NCBI GenBank assembly: GCA_964591275.1
Contig: CAZQAE010000044.1
Span: 1 to 41,351, forward strand
From: G963674685 sp964591275
GTDB lineage: Bacteria > Lernaellota > Lernaellaia > JACKCT01
Reading direction: 5' to 3'
DNA length: 41,351 nt
Position 1 is the first letter of the stretch; each line of letters starts with the position of its first letter. Of the stretch, positions 1 to 8,051 are shown in pieces. A program made the position numbers and the translations under genes. The notes under the pieces were generated by a model. That model was not told the origin of the DNA and made no database searches. It saw only the letters and a list, made by a program, of their open reading frames with translations.

Positions 1-239
1 CCACAAAGCTGTTCTTCATGAGCGATAAGTTTTTCATAGTGTCCTGGCAACTCTTTTCCATATTTTGCAGATTCTTTTTGATATTCATACAACATCATTC
101 GTTTTTCTGCTAATTTTTCTAGAAAGCTGAGGCGAATATCAGGTTGAAATGAAAGTAAAAGTCCTAGAGCCTTAGAAAATCCTGGCTCCCTTTCCCCAAA
201 AATTGATAACAATGAATTTGGATTAATTTGTTCGCTCAT
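1..239 (-). CDS. Unknown protein, C-terminus cut by the window edge
   Basis: The minus strand is open from an ATG at 239 to the window edge, giving at least 79 residues that begin MSEQINPNSLLSIFGE. A GGAGGA Shine-Dalgarno lies 5-6 bases upstream of this ATG, which supports the start. The visible part is hydrophilic and probably helical, rich in Glu, Lys and Tyr in its second half, with no membrane segment or signal peptide. I recognise no family. It lies 79 bases downstream of the HTH-like gene on the same strand and is probably the third gene of the ParB-led operon, so a role linked to that element is a guess from context only. The base composition is more AT-rich than the glycosyltransferase genes that follow. 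Confidence 0.65.
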   Translation of the reverse strand, partial: MSEQINPNSLLSIFGEREPGFSKALGLLLSFQPDIRLSFLEKLAEKRMMLYEYQKESAKYGKELPGHYEKLIAHEEQLC

Positions 240-318
240 TAAGTCCTCCGATTCTTTTTCTGTTTTTACTCGTCATCCCAAAAAAAAAATTAAAATAATT
301 AATAATGACTTCCCTTTG

Positions 319-966
319 TCATTTTTGATCTCCATCTGTGGATTGTTTGTCCTTTGCGGCTTTCTCAGCAAACATCTTGTCGATTGTTTCGGGTAGAAAT
401 CCGTCTTCCAACTTTCCCCATGCTTCTCGAAGATCGTCAAGAAACGGATGCGTAGCCCATCTGACACTTCGCGGAACAGGCCCGGCAAAGAACTTTGCCA
501 TGATTTGCGCTGCGATGTTGATCTGATCGTACGTGTACAGGCGCCATGTTCGATTGACCGTATACAGACTGTCTGGAATAGCTTTTTCGCGACTCCACAT
601 AAATAACGTGGCTTTAGATACCCCGATAGCTTTTGTGAACAACGCTGTGCCTACTAGCTCTGTGGGCACACGCACTCCACGAACTGTTACTTCGTACGTC
701 TTTGGGGCTGTGCGCTTCACATGTTTACCCTGCCCACCGGGGATGTGGCCTTGAGCGTTACGCTTCCTACGGTAGCTCTCACGCTGCTGTGATTGAATTT
801 TCTCACGGTACTCACGGTCAAACTTGTACCTCGCATTTCTTGCTATATTTAACTCGACTTTGCTCGCGTCGTAGTACTTCTTATTCTCGACGCGCAACTT
901 CGCAAGACGCTTCTCACGACGTTCTTCGAGTTCCTCTTTCGTATATGTCTTTGCGACTCGTCCCAT
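319..966 (-). CDS. Putative DNA-binding protein with MerR/excisionase-like HTH
   Basis: A 215-residue basic protein. The first ~75 residues are very rich in Arg, Lys and Glu and probably form a helical or coiled basic region. From about residue 100 to 160 there is a segment (VGTALFTKAIGVSKATLFMW, then a WRLYTYDQI stretch) that looks like the winged HTH of MerR/excisionase-type proteins: a helix-turn-helix choosing a ligand, then a Trp-Arg-Tyr turn. The ATG at 966 is chosen over an in-frame TTG at 984 because AGGAG lies 8 bases before it and because it follows the ParB stop codon by one base. It is therefore co-translated with the ParB-like gene. Its function is inferred to be DNA binding in a plasmid/phage-type maintenance module; no specific family is certain. 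Confidence 0.6.
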   Translation of the reverse strand: MGRVAKTYTKEELEERREKRLAKLRVENKKYYDASKVELNIARNARYKFDREYREKIQSQQRESYRRKRNAQGHIPGGQGKHVKRTAPKTYEVTVRGVRVPTELVGTALFTKAIGVSKATLFMWSREKAIPDSLYTVNRTWRLYTYDQINIAAQIMAKFFAGPVPRSVRWATHPFLDDLREAWGKLEDGFLPETIDKMFAEKAAKDKQSTDGDQK

Positions 967-967
967 G

Positions 968-2167
968 TCAAAGACTCCTGTCAAGAAGATTGACTAATTG
1001 TATTTTCGGTTTCGTTGATACTCTCCTCTCTGGACAGAGTCTCACATTCATTTTGCCTGCCAATGTCAGCACGTCCCTCTGCGTAATCTTCGGAGCACTG
1101 GCACCACCGATCCTGTCGAAAGCGATCTCGACAAGCCGTGCCTTGGCTTCAATGATATGCTCATCGGTCGTGTCGTACTGGTCCTTGTAGCATTCCAAGA
1201 AATGCGTGAACACTTTGGCAGGCGCCTTCGTGGGACCGCCCCAAAATTCCGGCTCGGAAGGAAGTTCCTCTTTCAGAATCTCGATGGACTTCTCACGTTT
1301 TTCAACGGCCTCTCGAATCTCGTCCATTTTCTGTGCGCTTTTCGGAACGAACGAGAATATATTTTTAAGCAGCCTCAAGAACGGAGTCGGCACACCGTTG
1401 AACATAAGACTGCCAATTTCGTCCATTGCGTCGGGACAGAATACTCGCGCAATAAGCATAAGATCGTCTTTGACGCATTTACGCACGACGCACGCTGCAT
1501 CGCCTTCGCCGGAGTCCTCTGCTTGGCCTTTTTGGATGATGTCTTCTTGCCCGTTCTTCCGCTTCAACTGCAAGTCGACGAATTTCCGAACCTGCGTAGC
1601 ACTGGCACCGGATGCAATCTCAATGCCCTTTTCGTGCAGCTTGAGCGGAAGTCGATTGATCTCCTTTGCGGCAGATATAGCGATTATATCGTTATGCACA
1701 GCGTTCTGAAGATGCTCACTCATTTTGAGTAATTGAAGCCGTGACTGTACATGGCCGTCACGCACACCGAAATTCATCGAAATCTTGTTCACACTGGACC
1801 CGAACTCCATCGCACGTTTGAATCCCTTTGCTTCCTCGATGGGCGTCAGATTCTTGCGTTGCAGGTTCTCAGTCAAGTTCATGTCAAGCATAGTCTGTGC
1901 CGAAGAGTTCTTCGCAATGAACCGTGCAGGGATTTTCTTCAATTCTAGTTCCTTACACGCACCGACACGGCGAAACCCTGAAACGAGTCTATATGTGCCG
2001 TCGTTGTTTGGGCGCACAAGGATGGGTGATTGCAAGCCATTGTTCTTGATCGAGTCTTTCAGACCGGTCAGATCGCCCACGTCTTCCCTTGTATTATTTT
2101 TGGGATTCGCGTCGATGGACTCGATGAGAATTTCGTAATACTCAGCTGGTAATTCTTTTATTTGCAT
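968..2167 (-). CDS. ParB/RepB/Spo0J-family protein
   Basis: A 399-residue protein. Residues ~8-115 form a ParB N-terminal (ParB/Srx) domain: SGFRR at 63-67 sits at the GERR phosphate-binding box and ENLQRKNLTPIEEA at 100-113 is the second conserved box. Residues ~118-165 resemble the ParB central HTH (KISMNFGVRDGHVQSRLQLL). Family members bind a centromere-like site and hydrolyse CTP, or act as plasmid/phage nuclease-like regulators. The C-terminal ~230 residues are not recognisable to me. No ParA gene is next to it and no obvious parS inverted repeat was seen, so a chromosome-segregation role is unlikely; a mobile-element role fits better. It is followed one base later by the HTH-like gene. 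Confidence 0.8.
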   Translation of the reverse strand: MQIKELPAEYYEILIESIDANPKNNTREDVGDLTGLKDSIKNNGLQSPILVRPNNDGTYRLVSGFRRVGACKELELKKIPARFIAKNSSAQTMLDMNLTENLQRKNLTPIEEAKGFKRAMEFGSSVNKISMNFGVRDGHVQSRLQLLKMSEHLQNAVHNDIIAISAAKEINRLPLKLHEKGIEIASGASATQVRKFVDLQLKRKNGQEDIIQKGQAEDSGEGDAACVVRKCVKDDLMLIARVFCPDAMDEIGSLMFNGVPTPFLRLLKNIFSFVPKSAQKMDEIREAVEKREKSIEILKEELPSEPEFWGGPTKAPAKVFTHFLECYKDQYDTTDEHIIEAKARLVEIAFDRIGGASAPKITQRDVLTLAGKMNVRLCPERRVSTKPKIQLVNLLDRSL

Positions 2168-2448
2168 TATATTTGGTAATGTGTTCCTGCTAATTTCTGC
2201 GTTCCAATACTATCTTTATTGCTACCCTCTTTGTCTGCCCTTTTGCGTCGAAAATTTGCATCCCCACCCTTTCTTGATTCTCCGAAGTTAGCATGAAATC
2301 CAGCGATCAACAACGATAAATCGCAGTTACGATGGTTCGCGGATTGGGTGTCCCCAATTGTCTCAGCGCGTTTTGATTTTGCCGTAGCCTTTTCGACAGA
2401 CAAGCCATCAACAAAGTGAACGTTCATTGGGTCTTGACCGAAGATCAC
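2167..2448 (-). CDS. Doubtful small ORF upstream of parB-like gene
   Basis: A 93-codon polar reading frame starting at GTG (2448), or at ATG 2427, whose TAA stop overlaps the ParB-like ATG by one base (TAATG), an arrangement typical of translational coupling. Against it: no Shine-Dalgarno is visible before either start, the composition is low in hydrophobic residues, there is no known domain, and its 5' end abuts an intergenic repeat. It could be chance or the remnant of a gene. It is listed because otherwise the ParB-like gene has about 420 bases of unexplained upstream sequence. Confidence 0.2.
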   Translation of the reverse strand: MIFGQDPMNVHFVDGLSVEKATAKSKRAETIGDTQSANHRNCDLSLLIAGFHANFGESRKGGDANFRRKRADKEGSNKDSIGTQKLAGTHYQI

Positions 2449-2464
2449 ACTCGCGAGTGGCTAA

Positions 2465-2585
2465 AAGGATTGGGTGCCCTCGATTTTGCGTTTCGCGGTT
2501 ACAAACCGCTCCTACATTTCGCGGCTCCCTTCGGCCCCTTCGACTTCGCTCAGGACAGGCATGCACAGGGCAGGAAAAACCGCTC
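2465..2585. repeat. REP-like intergenic repeat block
   Basis: The block has two direct copies of AACCGCTCCTACA (near 2505 and 2579) around a segment with CGACTTCGCTCAGGACAGG. The 3' half of this segment (CGCTCAGGACAGGC) recurs at 30817-30830. On the minus strand it reads GTAGGAGCGGTTT, a form common in REP-type intergenic repeats of many bacteria. It separates the ParB operon from the glycosyltransferase genes. Confidence 0.5.
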
Positions 2586-4040
2586 CTACAGGACCTCATA
2601 AACCGCGAATTTTCCGTCAACCGACAGAAACACTCTTTTGAACTCAAAATCCTTCCACATCGCGTTGTCCGCGTCCGGCGGCAATTTCATCAGCGGCGCA
2701 AAATCAACAGGGTCGTCGTACTGGTAGGCCACGAAGCGCACGGACTCATCCTTCACGAAACCCGCGATGCGTTCGGCGCTCATGCGCCCGGTCGTGTCTT
2801 CAGGGTAGGGCAAAACGGCGCGATCCATCAGATCGCCTTCCACCAGCAGGTAGCCCTGCAGACTCGTGCCGATCATCACTTTGGCGTCTGCCGGCAGCTT
2901 TGCCAAAAACGCCGCCTGTTCCTTCGCCCCTTTTGGCGCGGCGAAGGCGCGGCCATCGCGGATGATGCGGACGGGAACCAATATCAACATCACGCAGCTC
3001 ATGAAAATGATGACGCCGCGCAAAACTTTGTGACCGTCGATGCGGCGCACGGCTTCCTGCGCGGCCTGCGGGATGACCATTAGCACAAGCGGCATCACAT
3101 ACTTCGTTTCGTTGGTCCCCATTACGCCGCGAATGGTCTGCGCCTGGAATATGGCGAATGTCAGACCTGCGCTAAGCAGCAGCGGGCGAATCGCCTTGTT
3201 AGACCACGCGGTGACAAAGCCGACAAAGCCAAGGATGCACGTGGGCGCCGGTGCGTATTGCGCCATGATGAGAGGCCAGCCAAAAATCCGCCACCATAAA
3301 GGTTGCTTTTCCATATGCACGCTGGCGATATTACCGGCGATGCCCAGGAAGTGAAACGGCTCGCCATATAGGTGAAAGTGATAACCCATCCAGGCTGCGG
3401 GGAATATTGACGCGGTCAGGCAAAACACCAGGCCGCTTTTCCATTCTTTTATCAGCGCCGCGATGCACACGACCGGCAACACGATCCAGGCTTCGAATCG
3501 CGTGGCCGCCGCTAAAGTGAAAAGCAGACCGGCAAGCGCCGCCCAGCCGAATTTGCTATCGCTGGTCCAGAAATAGTGCAGGGCTAGAAATGCGCCGATC
3601 AGAATCATGGCGTAGGGCATCATCTCCAGGCCAACGACGGAAAGCCGTACGCCGTGCGGGTGCAGTGTCGCCAACAGGCCCGCAACGACGGCCTCCCAGG
3701 GGCCGTAGAGCCGCCGCGTCAGCTTGTAGATTAGCAAGAAGACGACAACAGAGCAGAACAGGGCCAGCAGGCGCGGCGCCAAAACGGGGTCAGGCAAAAT
3801 CAACATCACTGCGCCGACAAGATAAAAGTGCACGGGTCCGTAAGATACATCCGGCACAAGCCGGAAATCCTGCATCCAATTCTGCACGAAGATGCCGCGG
3901 TCGTATGCGTTGTGATGAAAGTCGATTCCGTTGTCCGAATACATGAACACCACAACGCGCAAGGCGATATAAAAAACGAGTAGCGCGAAAAATATGCGCC
4001 GCTCAATCCTTGGCTCCAATTTTACTAGAAGCTTCTTCAT
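2586..4040 (-). CDS. GT-C family membrane glycosyltransferase
   Basis: A 484-residue polytopic membrane protein with about ten hydrophobic segments from residue 17 onward. The first periplasmic loop (residues 35-52) is acidic and aromatic (SDNGIDFHHNAYDRGIF), the place where GT-C/ArnT-PMT-type enzymes keep their catalytic Asp. The C-terminal ~130 residues are soluble and probably periplasmic. Such enzymes move a sugar from a polyprenyl-phosphate carrier to a protein, lipid or glycan; donor and acceptor cannot be told from sequence. Its ATG overlaps the stop of the upstream gene (ATGA), so the two minus-strand GT-C genes are translationally coupled. Confidence 0.75.
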   Translation of the reverse strand: MKKLLVKLEPRIERRIFFALLVFYIALRVVVFMYSDNGIDFHHNAYDRGIFVQNWMQDFRLVPDVSYGPVHFYLVGAVMLILPDPVLAPRLLALFCSVVVFLLIYKLTRRLYGPWEAVVAGLLATLHPHGVRLSVVGLEMMPYAMILIGAFLALHYFWTSDSKFGWAALAGLLFTLAAATRFEAWIVLPVVCIAALIKEWKSGLVFCLTASIFPAAWMGYHFHLYGEPFHFLGIAGNIASVHMEKQPLWWRIFGWPLIMAQYAPAPTCILGFVGFVTAWSNKAIRPLLLSAGLTFAIFQAQTIRGVMGTNETKYVMPLVLMVIPQAAQEAVRRIDGHKVLRGVIIFMSCVMLILVPVRIIRDGRAFAAPKGAKEQAAFLAKLPADAKVMIGTSLQGYLLVEGDLMDRAVLPYPEDTTGRMSAERIAGFVKDESVRFVAYQYDDPVDFAPLMKLPPDADNAMWKDFEFKRVFLSVDGKFAVYEVL

Positions 4041-5728
4041 GGAATCGTCATTGGATTGGGGTCGGCCTCCGGGTTTGCTTGTAGCCAGCGGTTATAAATC
4101 AGCGCCGCCTCCTCCTTGCGTCCGCAACGATTTAGCGCGCGCGACCAATACAGGAGAATATATGGATCCTTTCTTGTCTTAAAAGCCTCACCATATTCCC
4201 ACGATGCGCGGTGGCAGTCTTTGCGCATCATAAAATGATTGCCCTTAATCTGGTGCAAAGCGCCCGGCTCGGTTTGCCCGATTTTCGGCGCAACACCCAG
4301 ATAAAATACCAAGCAGATCACCATAGTAAAAAAGACGCCGTACCGAAACCTCCGTGCGTCTGGAGAATTACTTTCGCCCCTGCGCAGAATCAGCGCCCAC
4401 AATACGCCGATCAGTGTTAGGGCCAAAACGAATGCGCCCCAATTGGGCAAGCCGAGAATGTTTCCGGACCCCACGCCTTCGGTTAGCATCGGCAAGGCGA
4501 ACTCGAATAAGGTGTTGCCCACGAGGTCGGGCATCTGCGCTTCGCTGAAAACGCCAATGGCCGCCAGCACGCTGGAAATAATTGCCAATCCGAAAAAAAC
4601 GCCCCGTTTCCACCCTCGCGTCTGCGCCGCAAGCCAGGCCGCCGCAAAAACCAGCGGTCCCGCCAGAGGCGTCAGATGCCGAGGACCCAGGCCCGCGCCG
4701 CCGCTCGCCTCGAAGTGGCCGGAGAACACCAGCGTGTACAAGATGAATGTTCCTCCGATAAACGCGCCTTCCCGAGGCGATTTTTTCAGCATGAACACAA
4801 GGCCGACAAGCGAGTAGATGAAGACCGGACTCCAAAAAAGCAGTCCTTTGGCCGCGGACAGCAAAAGCAGGTACAGGCCGGACGCTTTCGGCAGACCGAT
4901 GCCCAAAAAGCCCTGCGACATCTGTTGCTGGTAATATTGAGATTTGACCTGCGTGTAACCTATGTGAAGGGGATCGCCGAAGACCGCGCCGTTGTAGGCC
5001 AGAATGATGGCAGCCGGCAGGAGGACTCCAAGCGCCGCGAAGATCGCAATGCGCTTCGGGCTTCTCTCAAAGCTGAGCAGGTAAAGACCTGCCGCGCCGC
5101 CGATCAGGGCCGTGGGATACTCGATGGCGATGGAAAGCCCGAAGCATAGTCCGCTTATGGCAAGCGCTTTGGCGTCTTTCGATTCGCCCTGGCGGTATTG
5201 AATCAAAAATATCACGCCGAGGAGAATTAACGCCGACGCAAAACCGTGCCCGAAAAGCATGGAGTGATAAGCCCAGGCGACCGTGCCGACAGCCCATGTC
5301 GCCACAGAGGCGGCGGCGATTTTTTCGTCAATATCCCACCTGCGCAGGCACCGCCAAAAAACGGCGCACGCGAAAAGCACCAGGGGAAGCAGCGTTAGCA
5401 GGCGGCACAGATGTCGCGCCCGATCGAAATCCTGTGTGAAAATTCGGACCATCGCATAGATCGGAATAAGAATCAGCGTGACGCCCGGCGCCTTGTCCGA
5501 ATACGAGCCGCCATCTTTTTTCGCCACATCGTTAGTCCATGCGGCGAAGGGTCCAAGCTCGGCGCTTCCGTTTTCAACAATCCGCACCGCCGTGGCGAAA
5601 CGCGAAGTCACGTTGCTGCCGGCGTGTCGCACGGCGGGAAGGGCGAGCAAAACCGCGATCAGCACGAAAATGCCGATCCGATATTTGTCATTCGCGGCGC
5701 TAAGGTGGTCTTTCCTGGACATACGCAT
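4037..5728 (-). CDS. GT-C family membrane glycosyltransferase with short C-terminal repeat domain
   Basis: A 563-residue protein (a second ATG lies two codons in, at 5722). It has many hydrophobic segments. SYSDKAPGVTLILIPIY (residues 75-91) matches the Lys-x-Pro-Gly motif found after the first long periplasmic loop in PMT-like undecaprenyl-phosphate sugar transferases. The last ~70 residues (HRASWEYGEAFKTR, then LLYWSRALNRCGRKEEAALI) look like one or two TPR-type helical repeats. It is first gene of the minus-strand pair and diverges from the 5791 gene across only 62 bases, so the two directions probably share one regulatory region. Confidence 0.75.
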   Translation of the reverse strand: MRMSRKDHLSAANDKYRIGIFVLIAVLLALPAVRHAGSNVTSRFATAVRIVENGSAELGPFAAWTNDVAKKDGGSYSDKAPGVTLILIPIYAMVRIFTQDFDRARHLCRLLTLLPLVLFACAVFWRCLRRWDIDEKIAAASVATWAVGTVAWAYHSMLFGHGFASALILLGVIFLIQYRQGESKDAKALAISGLCFGLSIAIEYPTALIGGAAGLYLLSFERSPKRIAIFAALGVLLPAAIILAYNGAVFGDPLHIGYTQVKSQYYQQQMSQGFLGIGLPKASGLYLLLLSAAKGLLFWSPVFIYSLVGLVFMLKKSPREGAFIGGTFILYTLVFSGHFEASGGAGLGPRHLTPLAGPLVFAAAWLAAQTRGWKRGVFFGLAIISSVLAAIGVFSEAQMPDLVGNTLFEFALPMLTEGVGSGNILGLPNWGAFVLALTLIGVLWALILRRGESNSPDARRFRYGVFFTMVICLVFYLGVAPKIGQTEPGALHQIKGNHFMMRKDCHRASWEYGEAFKTRKDPYILLYWSRALNRCGRKEEAALIYNRWLQANPEADPNPMTIP

Positions 5729-5754
5729 TTGATATTAGCATGACTTTTGTTATC

Positions 5755-5784
5755 TTGTGCAACGCACGCAATCCAGTTAATAAT
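5755..5784 (+). promoter_or_regulatory. Possible promoter in the divergent GT spacer
   Basis: TTGTGC (5755-5760) and AATAAT (5779-5784) are 18 bases apart and end about 6 bases before the ATG at 5791. The gene has no visible Shine-Dalgarno, so the transcript could be leaderless. The -35 match is modest. Confidence 0.3.
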
Positions 5785-5790
5785 TTTTAA

Positions 5791-7971
5791 ATGCCCGGTT
5801 TCCCTTTTTTCTATTTTCTTGAGCACGGGGCAAAAGCTCTGTTTCTCATAGCTCCGGTCGCCTTGTTCGCCATTGGCGTGGCTCACTCGAAGGTCCGGAA
5901 GGCTAACACGCCAAAGCGCGTTGCCCTGGGCATTCTTGCGGCTTTTGCCCTGGTCGTCTCCGCCGGTGGTTTTCTCGGGATAATCGGCGAACTTTCTTTG
6001 ACAGGATTTGCGCTGGCTCTCTGGATTCCGGCGATCATCACGACGGTGGTCGAGAAAAAGCGGCGCGAATTGACCGAGCCTTCAGCTTTGAAAACAGGGA
6101 AGGAGGCTCCGCTTTCCCGCACTGTCATCATCATTGGGCTGATCGGATTGGCGATGACAGCTGGGCATCTGGCGGCAAAAATATCGCAACCCACGGTGGA
6201 ATACGACGAACTGACCTATCATCTCCACCTTCCCGCGCAATGGCTTTTGGAAAAGCGAATACTCATTATCGACACGCCTTTCGGCGATGCGGCGCCTGCC
6301 TACGCTCCGGCCAGCGGCGAGCTATGGTTCGCCTGGCTTATGGCCCCCATGCAGGGGCGCGTTCCCAATATGGGTGGCTTCAAATTCATCGGCATTGAAG
6401 CCCTGGCCAAGGTCGGGCAATTTCCCTTCTTCGTGCTGCTTTGTTGCGCCGTCGCCATGCTGATCCGAAGGCTTGAACCTGGAAAAGGGGATTATCTGCC
6501 AGTCTCGCTGCTTCCCTTTGTTCCCTGGATATTGCACCAGTCGGCCTCTGCCGGAGTTGACCTGATGATGGGCGCCTGCCTCGTGGCGTCTCTTGCATTC
6601 ATCTTGGAGTACAGAGACAGCGGACGCACGACTGACGCCGCCATATCTGGTTTGTCCCTGGGCTTGGCTTTCGGCGTCAAGTTCGTGGCTATCCCGTATG
6701 GCCTTGTCATTATGATCCCGATGGCAGTGATCCTGGTCCTCCGCAAGAACCTAAAAGCCTTCCTGCTTTGGCTCGCGTTTCTGATCGCCTTCGGACTGCC
6801 GTGGTATTTGCGGAATCTCATCATCTGCGGCAATCCCCTGTTTCCCGTGGAAATTGCTATAGGTCCGTGGACGATTTTCCCCGGGGCCTACACGCGCGCC
6901 GCGATGTTAAGCAGCGTTTTTCACACGCCGGACATTCCATCAGCTATCGCCGTTTCGACGCACGCTTTCGGTCTGGCGCTCGCGCCCCTCGCCATAGGGA
7001 GCATCATTGCCGGACTGTTATTCATGCGTCGCCATCCCGCCTGGCGCTACGTGGCATGGATCGCGCCCGTCGCCTTCGCCTTGCACTTTCTCATCGTGCC
7101 CTACAGCTCGCAGGACAGATTCCTGATCTGGGCCGTCGCTTTATCTTTTCTTGTCCTGTCGCGTACGCCGGTATGGAAACCCTTTCAAATTGGCCTGGCC
7201 ATCATCATTTCCCTTGGCGTTTTCTTCTCTCTTTTCGGTGCCGGATTTTCTATGCGAATTGGCGGGCACGCCGTCTATGCCGGGGGAGGGTTTGAATGGG
7301 AAGAAAATAAATATTGGCTCTCCATCCTGATGACGATTGGTCCCGCCCTTGTGGTCGCGGCGATTTTCTCCCGTTTGAAGGTCAGGCGCTCGGTCATCAT
7401 CGGCGTCGCCTTCGCGGCTTCATTTATGACTGCTCTGGCTTTCACCGGTTCATTTTGCGGCCATTTCGTGCATACGGGCATCAGTAATGCGAAGATCCTG
7501 CCCTTAAACGGCTACGCCCGCGTGTGGGAACTGTGGCCGCGGAACATCGCCTACGCGGGGAAAAACATGCCTTTCTATCTGGTGGGGCGCGACGGAACCA
7601 GCCGCGTCCATAGCATCAACGTGGATGGTCGGGACGAAATGCTCATGCACGACTACATCCGGGAGCTTTCGCAAAAGGGATTGCTCGACAAGAGCCTGGA
7701 AAAGGATAATTGGCGAAGAAAAGAACCGAACTACGAAAAATGGATTGCGGCGCTTGGACGAAAACGCATCGAGTATATTTTCCTTCAGCCCCGAAGCAAC
7801 GCTCCAGGGGACCGAATTCAAACAGACAAAGATGGATACACTATCGAGCGTAACTGGGCGAAAACGCATCCCGATGTATTTGTGAAGCTGAAGGAGGAAA
7901 GCAAGTTGGGAATTTGGAGCGCATTTGAAGTCTATGCGGTCAGGCGCGATGAGGCGGACGATGCGTCCTAA
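5791..7971 (+). CDS. Large GT-C-like membrane glycosyltransferase
   Basis: A 726-residue protein with roughly 13-14 hydrophobic segments and a soluble tail after about residue 560. VEYDELTYHLHLPAQW (residues 136-151) follows the transmembrane segment at ~112-128; the Asp-Glu pair in a first large loop followed by YHLHLP is typical of GT39/GT83-like family members. The C-terminal ~150 residues are hydrophilic and contain a stretch (KRIEYIFLQPRSNAPG) resembling the soluble tails of other PMT-like proteins. The start has no Shine-Dalgarno. It opens the plus-strand glycosylation operon; 80 bases separate it from the next gene. Confidence 0.75.
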   Translation: MPGFPFFYFLEHGAKALFLIAPVALFAIGVAHSKVRKANTPKRVALGILAAFALVVSAGGFLGIIGELSLTGFALALWIPAIITTVVEKKRRELTEPSALKTGKEAPLSRTVIIIGLIGLAMTAGHLAAKISQPTVEYDELTYHLHLPAQWLLEKRILIIDTPFGDAAPAYAPASGELWFAWLMAPMQGRVPNMGGFKFIGIEALAKVGQFPFFVLLCCAVAMLIRRLEPGKGDYLPVSLLPFVPWILHQSASAGVDLMMGACLVASLAFILEYRDSGRTTDAAISGLSLGLAFGVKFVAIPYGLVIMIPMAVILVLRKNLKAFLLWLAFLIAFGLPWYLRNLIICGNPLFPVEIAIGPWTIFPGAYTRAAMLSSVFHTPDIPSAIAVSTHAFGLALAPLAIGSIIAGLLFMRRHPAWRYVAWIAPVAFALHFLIVPYSSQDRFLIWAVALSFLVLSRTPVWKPFQIGLAIIISLGVFFSLFGAGFSMRIGGHAVYAGGGFEWEENKYWLSILMTIGPALVVAAIFSRLKVRRSVIIGVAFAASFMTALAFTGSFCGHFVHTGISNAKILPLNGYARVWELWPRNIAYAGKNMPFYLVGRDGTSRVHSINVDGRDEMLMHDYIRELSQKGLLDKSLEKDNWRRKEPNYEKWIAALGRKRIEYIFLQPRSNAPGDRIQTDKDGYTIERNWAKTHPDVFVKLKEESKLGIWSAFEVYAVRRDEADDAS

Positions 7972-8051
7972 CGGATCCGACGATGGTCACAATCTGAAAA
8001 GACTGGCAGAATGCCGCTTGTGAAATTGATAATGCTGACAACCAGAGTGTA

